DNA of 64,000 nucleotides, from positions 1,798,001 to 1,862,000 of the forward strand of contig OW818676.1 in the NCBI GenBank assembly GCA_942493235.1, read 5' to 3'. This DNA is from ENR-C587 sp942493235 (GTDB lineage Bacteria > Bacteroidota > Ignavibacteria > Kapaibacteriales > UBA2268). Below, piece after piece: positions 36,543 through 45,061 of this stretch. The position numbers and the translations under genes were made by a program. Numbering within the stretch: position 1 is the stretch's first letter; every line of letters begins with the position of its first letter. The notes below the pieces were generated by a model, which made no database searches, was not told the DNA's origin, and saw nothing but the letters and a program-made list of their open reading frames with translations.

Positions 36543-37937
36543 ATGAGCGGAACAAGACAATACACTCAACCACAATCAAGTCAAAATTTAATTCTTGACG
36601 GTGCGAGTTTAAATGTAAATATTCCGGCAGAGAAAATCGAAAGATTACATCAAAGATTTTCTCTATCCGATGATGTAAGACAGTGGCAGTCAATTCCAAG
36701 AAATATTTATATTCCTGAAGTAGCTAATCCGATTTTCAGATCAAGTGCAATTAGCAATTATAATTTTATAGTTATTCCTTTTTGCAATCAAACCGAAAAG
36801 CAGAATTATTACTTTCAAGCTCACGACAGAAAACTAAATGCCAATGCCGATAATCCTTTAACAATGGAAATATATGCAAAATTGGATAGACCTTTGGGTA
36901 ATACAAAAGCATATTTACATGGACTTACTTTTGTAGCTTATGACTATAATGAACCTTTACCGTTTATTGATATGGATATTTTGTCAAAGCCGGCTTTTAT
37001 TTTTAACTGTATAGATAATATAAATACTACAATTGAACTCGGAGATGCTTTACATCAATTAAGAAATATAGGTATCTCTTTCGATGAAGCTTGTATGGTA
37101 AATCTTGAAGGCAGAAAATACAAATGGAGTTCTTTATCATCTGCTGATGATGACGGAGTAAATGTAATTGCACCTGAAAATATAGTCGGAAACGGAAGAT
37201 GGTTATTGGTTGATTCTTCGAGTGGATGGGATTATAAACAATTTCTGATAATTGAGGATGCTTTTCCAAAAGTGCAGACAAATTCCGAACATTTAAAAGG
37301 TGAAACCGGCAAAATCACTTCTACATTCAGAAAAGGAATAATTGTCGGCATGGTAGATAAAAGTATCAATTCAATTGAGAAATTAGAGTTATTCGGCAAT
37401 AACAATGGTTCAGGTTTGCTTAGTTATAATACGTCAGGCAGATATACAACAGCGAATTTCCCTGACTTTGGAAATTACAGATTAACAAATGCAGTTCAGA
37501 AATCAGCGAGAAAACTCTTAGGTCAGACAGCTCCACGTAGTGCAGTTGTTCACGGTGCTTTGCCATCGGACTGGCTAAATAATAATTTCAAGCTTGAAAT
37601 ATTTTGCTATATACCTAATAATGAAGTTCCAAGTGAAGGACAGTCAAGACTGATTTGGTCATCGGAGGGAACATATTGCGGACACTGGGCAACTGATGAG
37701 ATAATCCATCAGGCAATAAGTTCAATAGATGTAAAAATCCACGATTCTGCTACTGATTTAATTGCAGTTGTAAGCGGTTGTGGTTGGTTTTGCTATACCG
37801 ATACAATCGGTAATGGCGAATATGCCGATAGACAACTCGGATATACCGAAACCGATAACGGATTAAATCATACGGTAAGAACTCTTGTTCAAATGCCTGT
37901 AAAAGTGCAATTAGATGTCAGATATTCGGATATATAG
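36543..37937 (+). CDS. 464-residue candidate major structural protein
   Basis: The largest of the four beta-rich proteins. Residues 1-165 are strand-rich (NYNFIVIPFCNQTEKQNYYF, HGLTFVAYDYNEPLPF). Residues about 175-230 hold a small module (GRKYKWSSLSSADDDGVNVI then NGRWLLVDSS) that recurs in phage fibre and spike proteins. The last 230 residues include IRxxxxSEGxYCGHWATDE-like text with Cys/Trp. No signal peptide or membrane helix. It could be a capsid, penton or spike protein; structure prediction would decide. Confidence 0.6.
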   Translation: MSGTRQYTQPQSSQNLILDGASLNVNIPAEKIERLHQRFSLSDDVRQWQSIPRNIYIPEVANPIFRSSAISNYNFIVIPFCNQTEKQNYYFQAHDRKLNANADNPLTMEIYAKLDRPLGNTKAYLHGLTFVAYDYNEPLPFIDMDILSKPAFIFNCIDNINTTIELGDALHQLRNIGISFDEACMVNLEGRKYKWSSLSSADDDGVNVIAPENIVGNGRWLLVDSSSGWDYKQFLIIEDAFPKVQTNSEHLKGETGKITSTFRKGIIVGMVDKSINSIEKLELFGNNNGSGLLSYNTSGRYTTANFPDFGNYRLTNAVQKSARKLLGQTAPRSAVVHGALPSDWLNNNFKLEIFCYIPNNEVPSEGQSRLIWSSEGTYCGHWATDEIIHQAISSIDVKIHDSATDLIAVVSGCGWFCYTDTIGNGEYADRQLGYTETDNGLNHTVRTLVQMPVKVQLDVRYSDI

Positions 37938-37954
37938 AAGAAAGAAAAAGTTCA

Positions 37955-38680
37955 ATGTATAATAATAATGTACCATACAGTATAAGCCCAATACCTGGTT
38001 CCGGAATAAATATTCCTACACCGGATAGAAATAGTTTGGAGCGTAGGCAGACTTGTCTTTGGATAAGTAAACCAGCCGGTTCAACACTTCCTAATCCGGT
38101 AGGCTCCCGAGCATATAATTGGCATTTGAAAAATTGGTTAACCGAGTACAAAGCATTTGATGAAACAAGCGTTCCAAAAGCAGGAGACTCACGATTAAAT
38201 TTAGTGTTAATCGCCGGCAATCCGAACATTATGATAAATAATCAGATAGTTATTCGTAGTGTTCAATTTGTAAATTACTGTGTTCGTTCGGCAACTTCCG
38301 GGATTGATACGGCAATAGTAAATTCCCTTAATTATTCGAACTTTGCCATTCCACAAGCAAGATTTGAGCATTCTCCGGTTGCTGACTGGTTAGGAAATGG
38401 ATTTAGACCTAAAATATTAATAGGGGGCAAAGATATTTATCAGGGTTTATCAAATTATATAGATGATGCCGATTCAATGATAGGTTTAACAATTCCGATG
38501 TTAGATTTTCCTAATGCAGTTGACCCAATGTTTACCGGAAATATTGAAGTTAATGCAGGCTGTTTTCTTCCTGTAACGACTACACCTCAAGCATTTTCCG
38601 GCGAAGCAATAGACCGCAGAAATGCAGAATATCTATTTCAACAGCAACCGATAATATGTAAAATTGAATTTTATTATTAA
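37955..38680 (+). CDS. Beta-rich element protein
   Basis: A 241-residue protein with Pro/Asn-rich N-terminal 60 residues and a beta-rich body (MINNQIVIRSVQFVNYCVRS, QQPIICKIEFYY at the end). Some turns (VNAGCFLPVTTT) resemble viral coat proteins, but there is no family match by eye. Fourth of the candidate structural genes. Confidence 0.58.
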   Translation: MYNNNVPYSISPIPGSGINIPTPDRNSLERRQTCLWISKPAGSTLPNPVGSRAYNWHLKNWLTEYKAFDETSVPKAGDSRLNLVLIAGNPNIMINNQIVIRSVQFVNYCVRSATSGIDTAIVNSLNYSNFAIPQARFEHSPVADWLGNGFRPKILIGGKDIYQGLSNYIDDADSMIGLTIPMLDFPNAVDPMFTGNIEVNAGCFLPVTTTPQAFSGEAIDRRNAEYLFQQQPIICKIEFYY

Positions 38681-38688
38681 GGAATAAA

Positions 38689-39306
38689 ATGAGGATTTTT
38701 AAACCTAAATATTTAACGGCTCAAGATACTTATAATGCAATTAAGAAAACAATTGCGTGGCTTAGTGCTAACAAACCTAAATTAGTTTCCGGTATGAATA
38801 AGCTCAAGCTTGCAAAATGGACACTTGCAATATTCAAACATGAAAGTGGGAATTTTAATATCTATGCTAAAAACCGAGTTTCAACAGCATCCGGACTTCC
38901 ACAGGTATTAGAAGCTACAAGAGGACATATTGAGAAAAAATTTTTAGAATTAAATTATTCGACATTTAATCCTGATAAAGCAAAAGCAATTCAAGAACCT
39001 CACGAGGCAATGTATGACCCGGAGTATGCTTGTATTGTCGGTATTGCATATTTCGCTTACAATGTAAAGCGATACAAAGATTTCGAGAGGGGAACATTTG
39101 CATACAATCAAGGGAATTTCAACAAGAGCAAAGGCGGTTACAGCTATTTGAATACAATCAAAAAAGCATATAACAATTTGGATTATGCTGACTTAGAGAA
39201 GAATTCGGATGTAGCGATGGATGTATCTATTGCTTCCGATGACAACGATATAGATATTGCGAGTATAGATTTTGATGAAACGTCAAAGCGTGTGGCGTGG
39301 AAATAA
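38689..39306 (+). CDS. Lysozyme-like (SLT) transglycosylase
   Basis: A 205-residue protein with a lysozyme-like fold: catalytic Glu candidate E52 in KHESGNFNIYAKN, then STASGLPQVLEATRG (the family GxxQ block) and FAYNQGNFNKSKGGYSYL near residue 140. The last 40 residues are acidic. No signal peptide, so it may be virion-associated and used for entry, as in tailless membrane phages; role inferred from context. Confidence 0.75.
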   Translation: MRIFKPKYLTAQDTYNAIKKTIAWLSANKPKLVSGMNKLKLAKWTLAIFKHESGNFNIYAKNRVSTASGLPQVLEATRGHIEKKFLELNYSTFNPDKAKAIQEPHEAMYDPEYACIVGIAYFAYNVKRYKDFERGTFAYNQGNFNKSKGGYSYLNTIKKAYNNLDYADLEKNSDVAMDVSIASDDNDIDIASIDFDETSKRVAWK

Positions 39307-39330
39307 CCTTAAGATAAGAGGCATTTTTTT

Positions 39331-40323
39331 ATGGATATTATGAAAGATATTAAGTTGAAGAATTACGATAATTCGCCTAATGATATTATTCAGGCGGAGG
39401 TTCTGTATTTCGTAACCAATGAATCAAGCAGAGACATCGTAATAAATAAATTAGGTGAATATATTGCTAACCGCTATAATGCTAAAAAGTGGTCGGAAAT
39501 ATTTAATCTTCAGGAATATCAAAAACAAACGAGAAACTCTTTTTCTGTCTATCATTATGATACACAATCAGGACGGTTAATTAAGGATTGGGAACAATTG
39601 ATTACCGATGATGATTTTGATTTAGACAAAGGAGTAAGTTATATAAATAACGGCAGCAGACTGTCTGATGACTTAGAATACAATGAACAGCCGAAAAGGC
39701 AGATTCATAAGATTACAAGCCAGAATAAGAGTCAATATCTATTGACAAAAGCATTACAGGATGTTATGACACAATCGCATACAACACTACAAGACCAAAT
39801 AGATAATCAGAATGCACTCAACACACAATTGCAAGATGAATTACGCAGAAGCTACGAAAATTACGGTAATTTATCTACACAGATGGGCGAACTCGGTTCA
39901 AAAATCCGTTTGGAATATGATGCCGACATGAAAGCATTAAGAGAAAAAATAAGCCAACAGGAAGCTGAAAATTACACACTAAGAGCCGAAGTTAAAGAGC
40001 TTAACAATAAACTTGAAACGGAACGCTGGAAAAATGAGACTGAACGCAATTTTGATACAAAAATACGCAAGATTCAAGATGACAATTCCGGCTCTATGCT
40101 TTCTGATATAATACCATTACTTGGTATGGCTCAACAATTTATGGGCAATAATACGGGCGGTAATCAAATGCCGGTCAATAACACGCTTACTAATAATGCC
40201 TCTTCCGGCAATTACCGTCCTGCTGCCCCTCCTCCTCAGAGAATAGTCAGGCGACAACCTGTTCAGCAGCAATCGGAAGAAATGACTGAAAATTTTGAAA
40301 ACTCAGAAATCGAAGTATTATAA
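39331..40323 (+). CDS. Coiled-coil element protein
   Basis: A 330-residue protein: a globular N-terminal 110 residues, a coiled coil from about 140 to 250 (LQDQIDNQNALNTQLQDELR...), then a hydrophobic short segment MLSDIIPLLGMAQQFMG and a Pro/Gln/Asn-rich tail (RPAAPPPQRIVRRQPVQQQ). No homologue recognised. An ATG three codons in (39340) is an alternative start. Confidence 0.6.
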   Translation: MDIMKDIKLKNYDNSPNDIIQAEVLYFVTNESSRDIVINKLGEYIANRYNAKKWSEIFNLQEYQKQTRNSFSVYHYDTQSGRLIKDWEQLITDDDFDLDKGVSYINNGSRLSDDLEYNEQPKRQIHKITSQNKSQYLLTKALQDVMTQSHTTLQDQIDNQNALNTQLQDELRRSYENYGNLSTQMGELGSKIRLEYDADMKALREKISQQEAENYTLRAEVKELNNKLETERWKNETERNFDTKIRKIQDDNSGSMLSDIIPLLGMAQQFMGNNTGGNQMPVNNTLTNNASSGNYRPAAPPPQRIVRRQPVQQQSEEMTENFENSEIEVL

Positions 40324-40340
40324 TTTTAAAAAAAGGATAA

Positions 40341-40664
40341 ATGATGGGATTTGTAATAGCAGCGGACGTTCCACAGAGCATATTAGATGCTTTTAACAAA
40401 GTGGATTTTAAGCAAGTGAGTAAAATCACAAAAATTGCAGTAATTAATGTTCTAAAAGGTTGGGCAAATACTAACCTAAAACAAAAAGATAAGAAAAAGA
40501 CTTATCCGAAAACAATAGAAAAGAAAAGAATCACAGCCGATTTTGATAAAGATTTGCTTGAAATAATTAATAAATATGACTATGTGCTATGTTCACAGGA
40601 TAAAATCAATAATATGGTAGCTCAGATTAATTCGTATGTCGGAAATTTATTACCGGCTAAATAA
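40341..40664 (+). CDS. Small lysine-rich element protein
   Basis: A 107-residue protein with a helical N-terminus, a basic centre (LKQKDKKKTYPKTIEKKR) and a helical C-terminus. No domain recognised. Its TAA overlaps the start of the zinc peptide gene. Confidence 0.55.
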   Translation: MMGFVIAADVPQSILDAFNKVDFKQVSKITKIAVINVLKGWANTNLKQKDKKKTYPKTIEKKRITADFDKDLLEIINKYDYVLCSQDKINNMVAQINSYVGNLLPAK

Positions 40665-40810
40665 TGAGCAATCCGGCATTGACAAAAGCACGACTTGTTA
40701 TCTGCAAGAAATGTCCTCAATTACGCAATCTAATGTGCAAAGTCTGCGGTTGTAATGTGATTGAAAAAGCAAGTAAAATAGAACAAAAATGTCCAATAAA
40801 ACGATGGTAG
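40664..40810 (+). CDS. 48-residue phage-type zinc-finger peptide
   Basis: A small protein with C-x2-C (CKKC), C-x2-C-x-C (CKVCGC) and a final CPIKRW. This arrangement, including the terminal Cys-Pro-x-x-x-Trp, is common among short phage proteins of unknown role. The gene is coupled to its upstream neighbour as TAATG and ends 8 nt before the next ATG. Confidence 0.72.
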   Translation: MSNPALTKARLVICKKCPQLRNLMCKVCGCNVIEKASKIEQKCPIKRW

Positions 40811-40817
40811 GCAAGCA

Positions 40818-41381
40818 ATGACAATAGTAGAGCTAATAGGAGCGATAGCGGCGAGTATAGCCGCAATTTACGGGGCAATCAAAGGCGTAACTGCATTTAT
40901 TAAACTAAAAGCCGTAAAAAATGAGCGATTAAACGCAAGTATCAAACAGGCGGAGACGAACAAAAAAGACATTGAGATATTGAGGGATACTCAGAGTAAG
41001 TACGATGTTAGACAACAGATTTGTAACGATAAATGTAAAATAATTGACGAAAAATCAGATATGATAATCAAGTTGAACCAGTATTGTGAAACCAATGAGA
41101 TTGAACTCCGTGAAATAAAAACTGATATTGCCGAGACAAAACCTATAAGGGACTTGGTGATTACTCTTGAAGCTCAGATTGCAAACATTAATAAAAATTT
41201 TGAAGCAATGTTTACAAATCAGAATAAAATACTTGATAAACTTGAGAAGTATCAGACTGAATCAATTAAAGCAAACACTGAAATGAAATCAATGCAGAAA
41301 GAGATTGACAAACTCGGCAAAGAGGTTGAAAATATCAATAGAGAGGCACAGAGTAGGCAAACAGTTAGGAAAATGAAGTAA
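40818..41381 (+). CDS. Membrane-anchored coiled-coil protein
   Basis: A 187-residue protein with one N-terminal membrane segment (VELIGAIAASIAAIYGAIKG) and a long Lys/Glu coiled coil with two cysteines (QQICNDKCK). The pattern resembles i-spanins or lysis-associated proteins; it stands close to the holin-like and hydrolase genes. Not otherwise recognised. Confidence 0.6.
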   Translation: MTIVELIGAIAASIAAIYGAIKGVTAFIKLKAVKNERLNASIKQAETNKKDIEILRDTQSKYDVRQQICNDKCKIIDEKSDMIIKLNQYCETNEIELREIKTDIAETKPIRDLVITLEAQIANINKNFEAMFTNQNKILDKLEKYQTESIKANTEMKSMQKEIDKLGKEVENINREAQSRQTVRKMK

Positions 41382-41404
41382 CATTTATAATAAGGAATTA
41401 AGGC

Positions 41405-41527
41405 ATGGCAAAGAAAAGAACAGTGTCTTCGGCAAGCAGAATTATCAAAAGAGTTATCAATGCTTTAGGCAAACAAAATGTCCTAAAATTAGCAATCGGT
41501 AAATCTAAGAGAAGAAAGAAAAGATAA
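41405..41527 (+). CDS. 40-residue highly basic peptide
   Basis: MAKKRTVSSASRIIKRVINA followed by a tail GKSKRRKKR; about 14 of 40 residues are Lys or Arg and none is acidic. ATG 41405 follows AAGGAATTAAGGC; TAA overlaps the next ATG (TAATG). Such peptides in tailless viruses bind genome or membrane; here that is inference. Confidence 0.6.
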   Translation: MAKKRTVSSASRIIKRVINALGKQNVLKLAIGKSKRRKKR

Positions 41528-41832
41528 TGAAAGCATTATTATCAAAATTATGGAACGGAACAAAGCAATTATGGAATCGGATAATGAAGCTAAACTTCAT
41601 TTATTACATAATCGCATTTATATTTTGCGATATGTTCTATCCGCAATATAGCGACATTCTTGCAAAGGTAGTGATGGTAGGATTAGCAATAATGCTCTTT
41701 AGGGACATTGATGATAAATTCATACCGGAAGTCAGTTTTATAAGCAAATTAGATGACCCACTTATCGGAAGAAATTATGCGATTATTATTGCCGCTGCTA
41801 TTGCTGGCATTTGTTATATCGTCGGCAGTTAG
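41527..41832 (+). CDS. Holin-like three-helix membrane protein
   Basis: A 101-residue protein with three membrane segments (FIYYIIAFIFCDMFY, ILAKVVMVGLAIMLF, NYAIIIAAAIAGICYIV). Size, topology and position directly before two peptidoglycan hydrolases fit a holin that would open the inner membrane for the hydrolases. Its 3' end overlaps the next gene by 56 nt in another frame. Confidence 0.6.
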   Translation: MKALLSKLWNGTKQLWNRIMKLNFIYYIIAFIFCDMFYPQYSDILAKVVMVGLAIMLFRDIDDKFIPEVSFISKLDDPLIGRNYAIIIAAAIAGICYIVGS

Positions 41833-42376
41833 TTCAATATCATTGAGCAATACAGTCGTGCGGGTGAGTTATACAGGTATAGCTCACCTTGATACGGCTA
41901 TTTCATATATAGGAACTAAAGAAAAAACCGGACACAATGACGGTGAAGCAATTGAACGATTTTTAAGGTCCGTAGGTTTAAATAAAGGAAATCCGTATTG
42001 TGGTGCTTTTGTAAGTTATTGCTTAACAGCGTGTAAAAACACTTTTTCTATTCGTTCGGGGCTTGCAAGAAAATTTAAAACTAAAAATTCTATCAAAGCT
42101 AAAGATGTATTTAATCATAAAGTAAAAATTCCGGCAGGTTCATTAGTAATTTGGGAAAAAGGATTTTCAATAACCGGTCATATAGGAATTACGTTTAAAC
42201 AGTGGGTTGGCAAATATGGTAAAACTGTCGAAGCCAATACTTCATCGGGAATAAAAGGTAATCAAGCTGACGGGGACGGTGTGTATCAAAGAGACAGAGA
42301 AATACAGCCTTACGCAAGATTTAGGATTACGTCTTTTACGCTTTTAGAAGGCATAGGAGCAAGAAAGAAATGGTAG
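41777..42376 (+). CDS. CHAP/NlpC-like peptidoglycan hydrolase with signal sequence
   Basis: A 199-residue protein beginning with a hydrophobic leader MRLLLPLLLLAFVISSAVSS. Catalytic residues likely C75 (GNPYCGAFVSYC), H135 (ITGHIGITF) and E152 (VEANTSSG). The family cuts peptide bonds in peptidoglycan. Starting at 41777 puts the leader at the N-terminus; a start at 41753 is less likely. Gene overlaps the holin-like gene upstream by 56 nt and the next gene by 7 nt. Confidence 0.78.
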   Translation: MRLLLPLLLLAFVISSAVSSISLSNTVVRVSYTGIAHLDTAISYIGTKEKTGHNDGEAIERFLRSVGLNKGNPYCGAFVSYCLTACKNTFSIRSGLARKFKTKNSIKAKDVFNHKVKIPAGSLVIWEKGFSITGHIGITFKQWVGKYGKTVEANTSSGIKGNQADGDGVYQRDREIQPYARFRITSFTLLEGIGARKKW

Positions 42377-43041
42377 AACAAATCACAACGGCTCTGGGTG
42401 TAGAAATCATAGCAGAGGCTCAAAGATGGCTTGAATTGGAATGTGTAGAGAAAGACGGTCAAAAGGTATATTGTGCTAATGCGAAAAATCCGGATAAATA
42501 TATAGTATGGCAAGCATTGGGTAAAGATAGAAGTGCTACATCTGCTTATTGTGCTGCCTTTGCATGGGAGGTAATTAGCGGAGCTTGCAATAAAGCCGGA
42601 GTTGAAAATAAAATATCGTCCGAAGCCGGAGCCGCCGCCTTAATTAAGAAAGGCAAATCCGCAGGTATGAGAGTCGATACAGTTCCGACACCGGGTTGTA
42701 TTTATTATCATTATGTCGGTGGAAATAATCATGTGGGTATTGTGGTTGAAATGCAAGAAAGTCAGGTAATTACAGTTGAAGCTAATACAGAAAGTGGCGG
42801 AGTGGAAGGTATTAGACAGCGCGAACGTTCAATATCAGAAAATAACATTAAGGCTAATCAAATACAATTTCTCCATATTGAAGAAATGCACGGTACGGAA
42901 ACTATGGCTCAGATATTACCGGTTGGATCTTCAAGCGGGGATAATTCATCATCCGTTGCTATTAATACCGGCTACGGAAGATTAGTAGTTACAGCCAATG
43001 AAAATGGTATTTCTGTAAAACGCAGAACAGCATTCTTTTAA
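42370..43041 (+). CDS. Second CHAP/NlpC-like hydrolase
   Basis: A 223-residue protein related in plan to its upstream neighbour: C61 (SAYCAAFAWEV), H121 (NNHVGIVVEM) and E137 (VEANTESGG). It lacks a leader. The final 60 residues are Ser/Gly-rich and look like a flexible linker. Two adjacent hydrolases of one family probably serve different steps, for example entry and release; this is inference. Confidence 0.72.
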   Translation: MVEQITTALGVEIIAEAQRWLELECVEKDGQKVYCANAKNPDKYIVWQALGKDRSATSAYCAAFAWEVISGACNKAGVENKISSEAGAAALIKKGKSAGMRVDTVPTPGCIYYHYVGGNNHVGIVVEMQESQVITVEANTESGGVEGIRQRERSISENNIKANQIQFLHIEEMHGTETMAQILPVGSSSGDNSSSVAINTGYGRLVVTANENGISVKRRTAFF

Positions 43042-43083
43042 AACCTGAAATTAATTGAAATTTTAAAATAGAGGTAATTTACA

Positions 43084-43695
43084 ATGTTAAGTAATGATTC
43101 AAGCAAAAATGGACTTGATATAGCAAAATTGAGAGCTACTTTAGAAGCTGAAAACTATAGATTTGATATAACTAATGCCCAGTTAAGCAATTTTCTTGCA
43201 GGGCAGTATATTTCATTTGACAGCCACAATGACTGTCTTCATGCAATGCGAGATGCTCTTGGTCTTGTTAGAGACATGATAAAAAAAGAGACTACAAATT
43301 ACGCAAGTACAAATGACGGGTTGGTACTTTCTGCTATGATTAGAAATGGCGGAGACTGTAATCCTGAGGGTATGTTAAGTAGTAAATTATCCGAATCAAT
43401 GCTTTCAGGCATTGTAAAATGCTTGAATAGTCGTACTAAATACGTTAACTCCGGACAAAGTAGCCCAAATGGGAATTCAGTATTATCAGATTTACGTAAC
43501 GCATTAAAGCAGGTATATCCGAGTATCAATTGGGACGCAATTCCTGATGATGAATTAATGTTGATGTTCAACAAAGCACAAGCTGATGTTTCTGCAAACG
43601 GTTCATCCTCAATAGCAGATGTGTATTTAAGAATGTACCAATTAGCACAGGCGAGAAATGTTGCGGGCTTACACAGACGTGAAGCATTTTATTAA
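43084..43695 (+). CDS. Element protein of unknown function, helical
   Basis: A 203-residue protein, mostly helical, with three cysteines and a Ser/Gly/Asn linker near 140-150. No domain recognised. It lies between the hydrolases and the fibre genes. Confidence 0.55.
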   Translation: MLSNDSSKNGLDIAKLRATLEAENYRFDITNAQLSNFLAGQYISFDSHNDCLHAMRDALGLVRDMIKKETTNYASTNDGLVLSAMIRNGGDCNPEGMLSSKLSESMLSGIVKCLNSRTKYVNSGQSSPNGNSVLSDLRNALKQVYPSINWDAIPDDELMLMFNKAQADVSANGSSSIADVYLRMYQLAQARNVAGLHRREAFY

Positions 43696-43708
43696 TAGAA
43701 AGTAAAAG

Positions 43709-44038
43709 ATGACTAATTCCACAATAACAGATATTTTGAGAATAGTTTCGCCTGAGATGGTATCCGGACTTAAAACCGAACCGGATATTGAAGAATTATG
43801 CCAAGATATAAAACAAGATATGAAAAACCAATTACCGAACATTGTTCGTAAATGGCAGATTGACTCTATACCTTGTGAAATTCTTGTAGCTGTTTATATC
43901 GGGCTGTGGAATAGGACTTATTCTACAATTACAGATATTAGCGAAAAGAGAGATATTTTATATCTCGACTTAATTACAGAATTAAGATTACAAGAACAGT
44001 TAACGCCGATAACAATTAACACAAAGGGTTGGAAATGA
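43709..44038 (+). CDS. Small helical element protein
   Basis: A 109-residue helical acidic-to-neutral protein (IEELCQDIKQDMKNQLPNIV). No domain recognised. Its TGA overlaps the start of the fibre-like gene; the ending GW-K from TGGAAATGATG also creates the next ribosome-binding region. Confidence 0.55.
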   Translation: MTNSTITDILRIVSPEMVSGLKTEPDIEELCQDIKQDMKNQLPNIVRKWQIDSIPCEILVAVYIGLWNRTYSTITDISEKRDILYLDLITELRLQEQLTPITINTKGWK

Positions 44039-44328
44039 TGAACACAGTATTGGCATTTCCGATACTTCCGCTAAGTGCAAGTGGACTGGGAGCGGAGTAC
44101 AAAGAATATCTGACGGGAGTTGACGGGATTAACAGTGAATTCAAGACAAAATATCCGTTTTTAATCGATACAAGTCAAGTTGAGTTAAACGGATTAATAC
44201 TCGAAAACGGTAGTGATTATGTAGAGACTAATTCAAGCGGTCAGTATCAAACAATTAGGTTTGCAGTCCCTCCGCAAAAAACTGCGGATTATACAGATGA
44301 GATTTATATTAAATATAACAGAGTTTAA
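44035..44328 (+). CDS. Short fibre-type protein with C-terminal beta module
   Basis: A 97-residue protein (starts at ATG 44035 or 44038). Its last 50 residues read VELNGLILENGSDY, SSGQYQTIRFAVPP and YTDEIYIKY, which match the end of the next protein (VYLNGIKLNNGDDF, SSGTITVTFATAP, AYTDEVGITY). The shared module suggests a common attachment or trimerisation role in a fibre complex. Confidence 0.65.
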   Translation: MMNTVLAFPILPLSASGLGAEYKEYLTGVDGINSEFKTKYPFLIDTSQVELNGLILENGSDYVETNSSGQYQTIRFAVPPQKTADYTDEIYIKYNRV

Positions 44329-44337
44329 GGAATAGTA

Positions 44338-45051
44338 ATGGGAAAAATAAGAAAAAGCTCTCAGATTGCATTTGACACAGCTGTCAGTTCATCAACTGAA
44401 TTTGTTATTGATGCAAATCTTGATATGACCAATAAACAAATAGAAAATTTGGCAGATGGTACAGTGTCTGGTAATGCTGTAAATTTGGGTCAATTAGAAC
44501 AAAAAATAAGTGAACATTCGCACTTAACTTATCAATTAACAAGTGAAAAAAATGTAGCTAATGGTTATTCGGGTTTAGGTCCCGACGGATTACTAAATCC
44601 CAACCAGTTACCGCCACTTGCAATTACAAATACTTTTGAAGCTTCAAGTGAATCAGCTATGCTTGCTCTTGATGTTCAGGTCGGTGATGTAGCAATAAGA
44701 ACAGATATAAGCAAATCCTTTATATTGGCTACTAGTCCGGCAAGCACATTATTAAATTGGAAACAATTGTTGTTTCCGGGTGTAGGAACTTATCAATATA
44801 TAAATGTACCTAAATCATCTATATCAGGCATAGTAAACGGTACTAATAAGTCATTTGTTTTCACAGTTGCTTCAGAATTAAAAGGAGACCCAATAGTTTA
44901 CTTAAACGGCATAAAATTAAATAATGGTGATGATTTTACATATTCGGATAGTTCGGGAACTATCACTGTTACATTTGCGACTGCACCTAAAAACACAGGT
45001 GCATATACCGATGAAGTCGGAATTACTTACTTGAATAAAAATTTAATATAG
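44338..45051 (+). CDS. Fibre/tail-spike-like protein
   Basis: A 237-residue protein with phage-fibre type text: LDMTNKQIENLADGTVSGNA then VNLGQLEQKISEHSHLTYQL, a LGPDGLLNPNQLPPLAI hinge, a small SESAMLALDVQVGDVAIRTD domain found in many fibres, and the C-terminal beta module shared with the previous gene. Likely part of a receptor-binding spike. Confidence 0.72.
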   Translation: MGKIRKSSQIAFDTAVSSSTEFVIDANLDMTNKQIENLADGTVSGNAVNLGQLEQKISEHSHLTYQLTSEKNVANGYSGLGPDGLLNPNQLPPLAITNTFEASSESAMLALDVQVGDVAIRTDISKSFILATSPASTLLNWKQLLFPGVGTYQYINVPKSSISGIVNGTNKSFVFTVASELKGDPIVYLNGIKLNNGDDFTYSDSSGTITVTFATAPKNTGAYTDEVGITYLNKNLI

Positions 45052-45061
45052 GAGTATTTTA

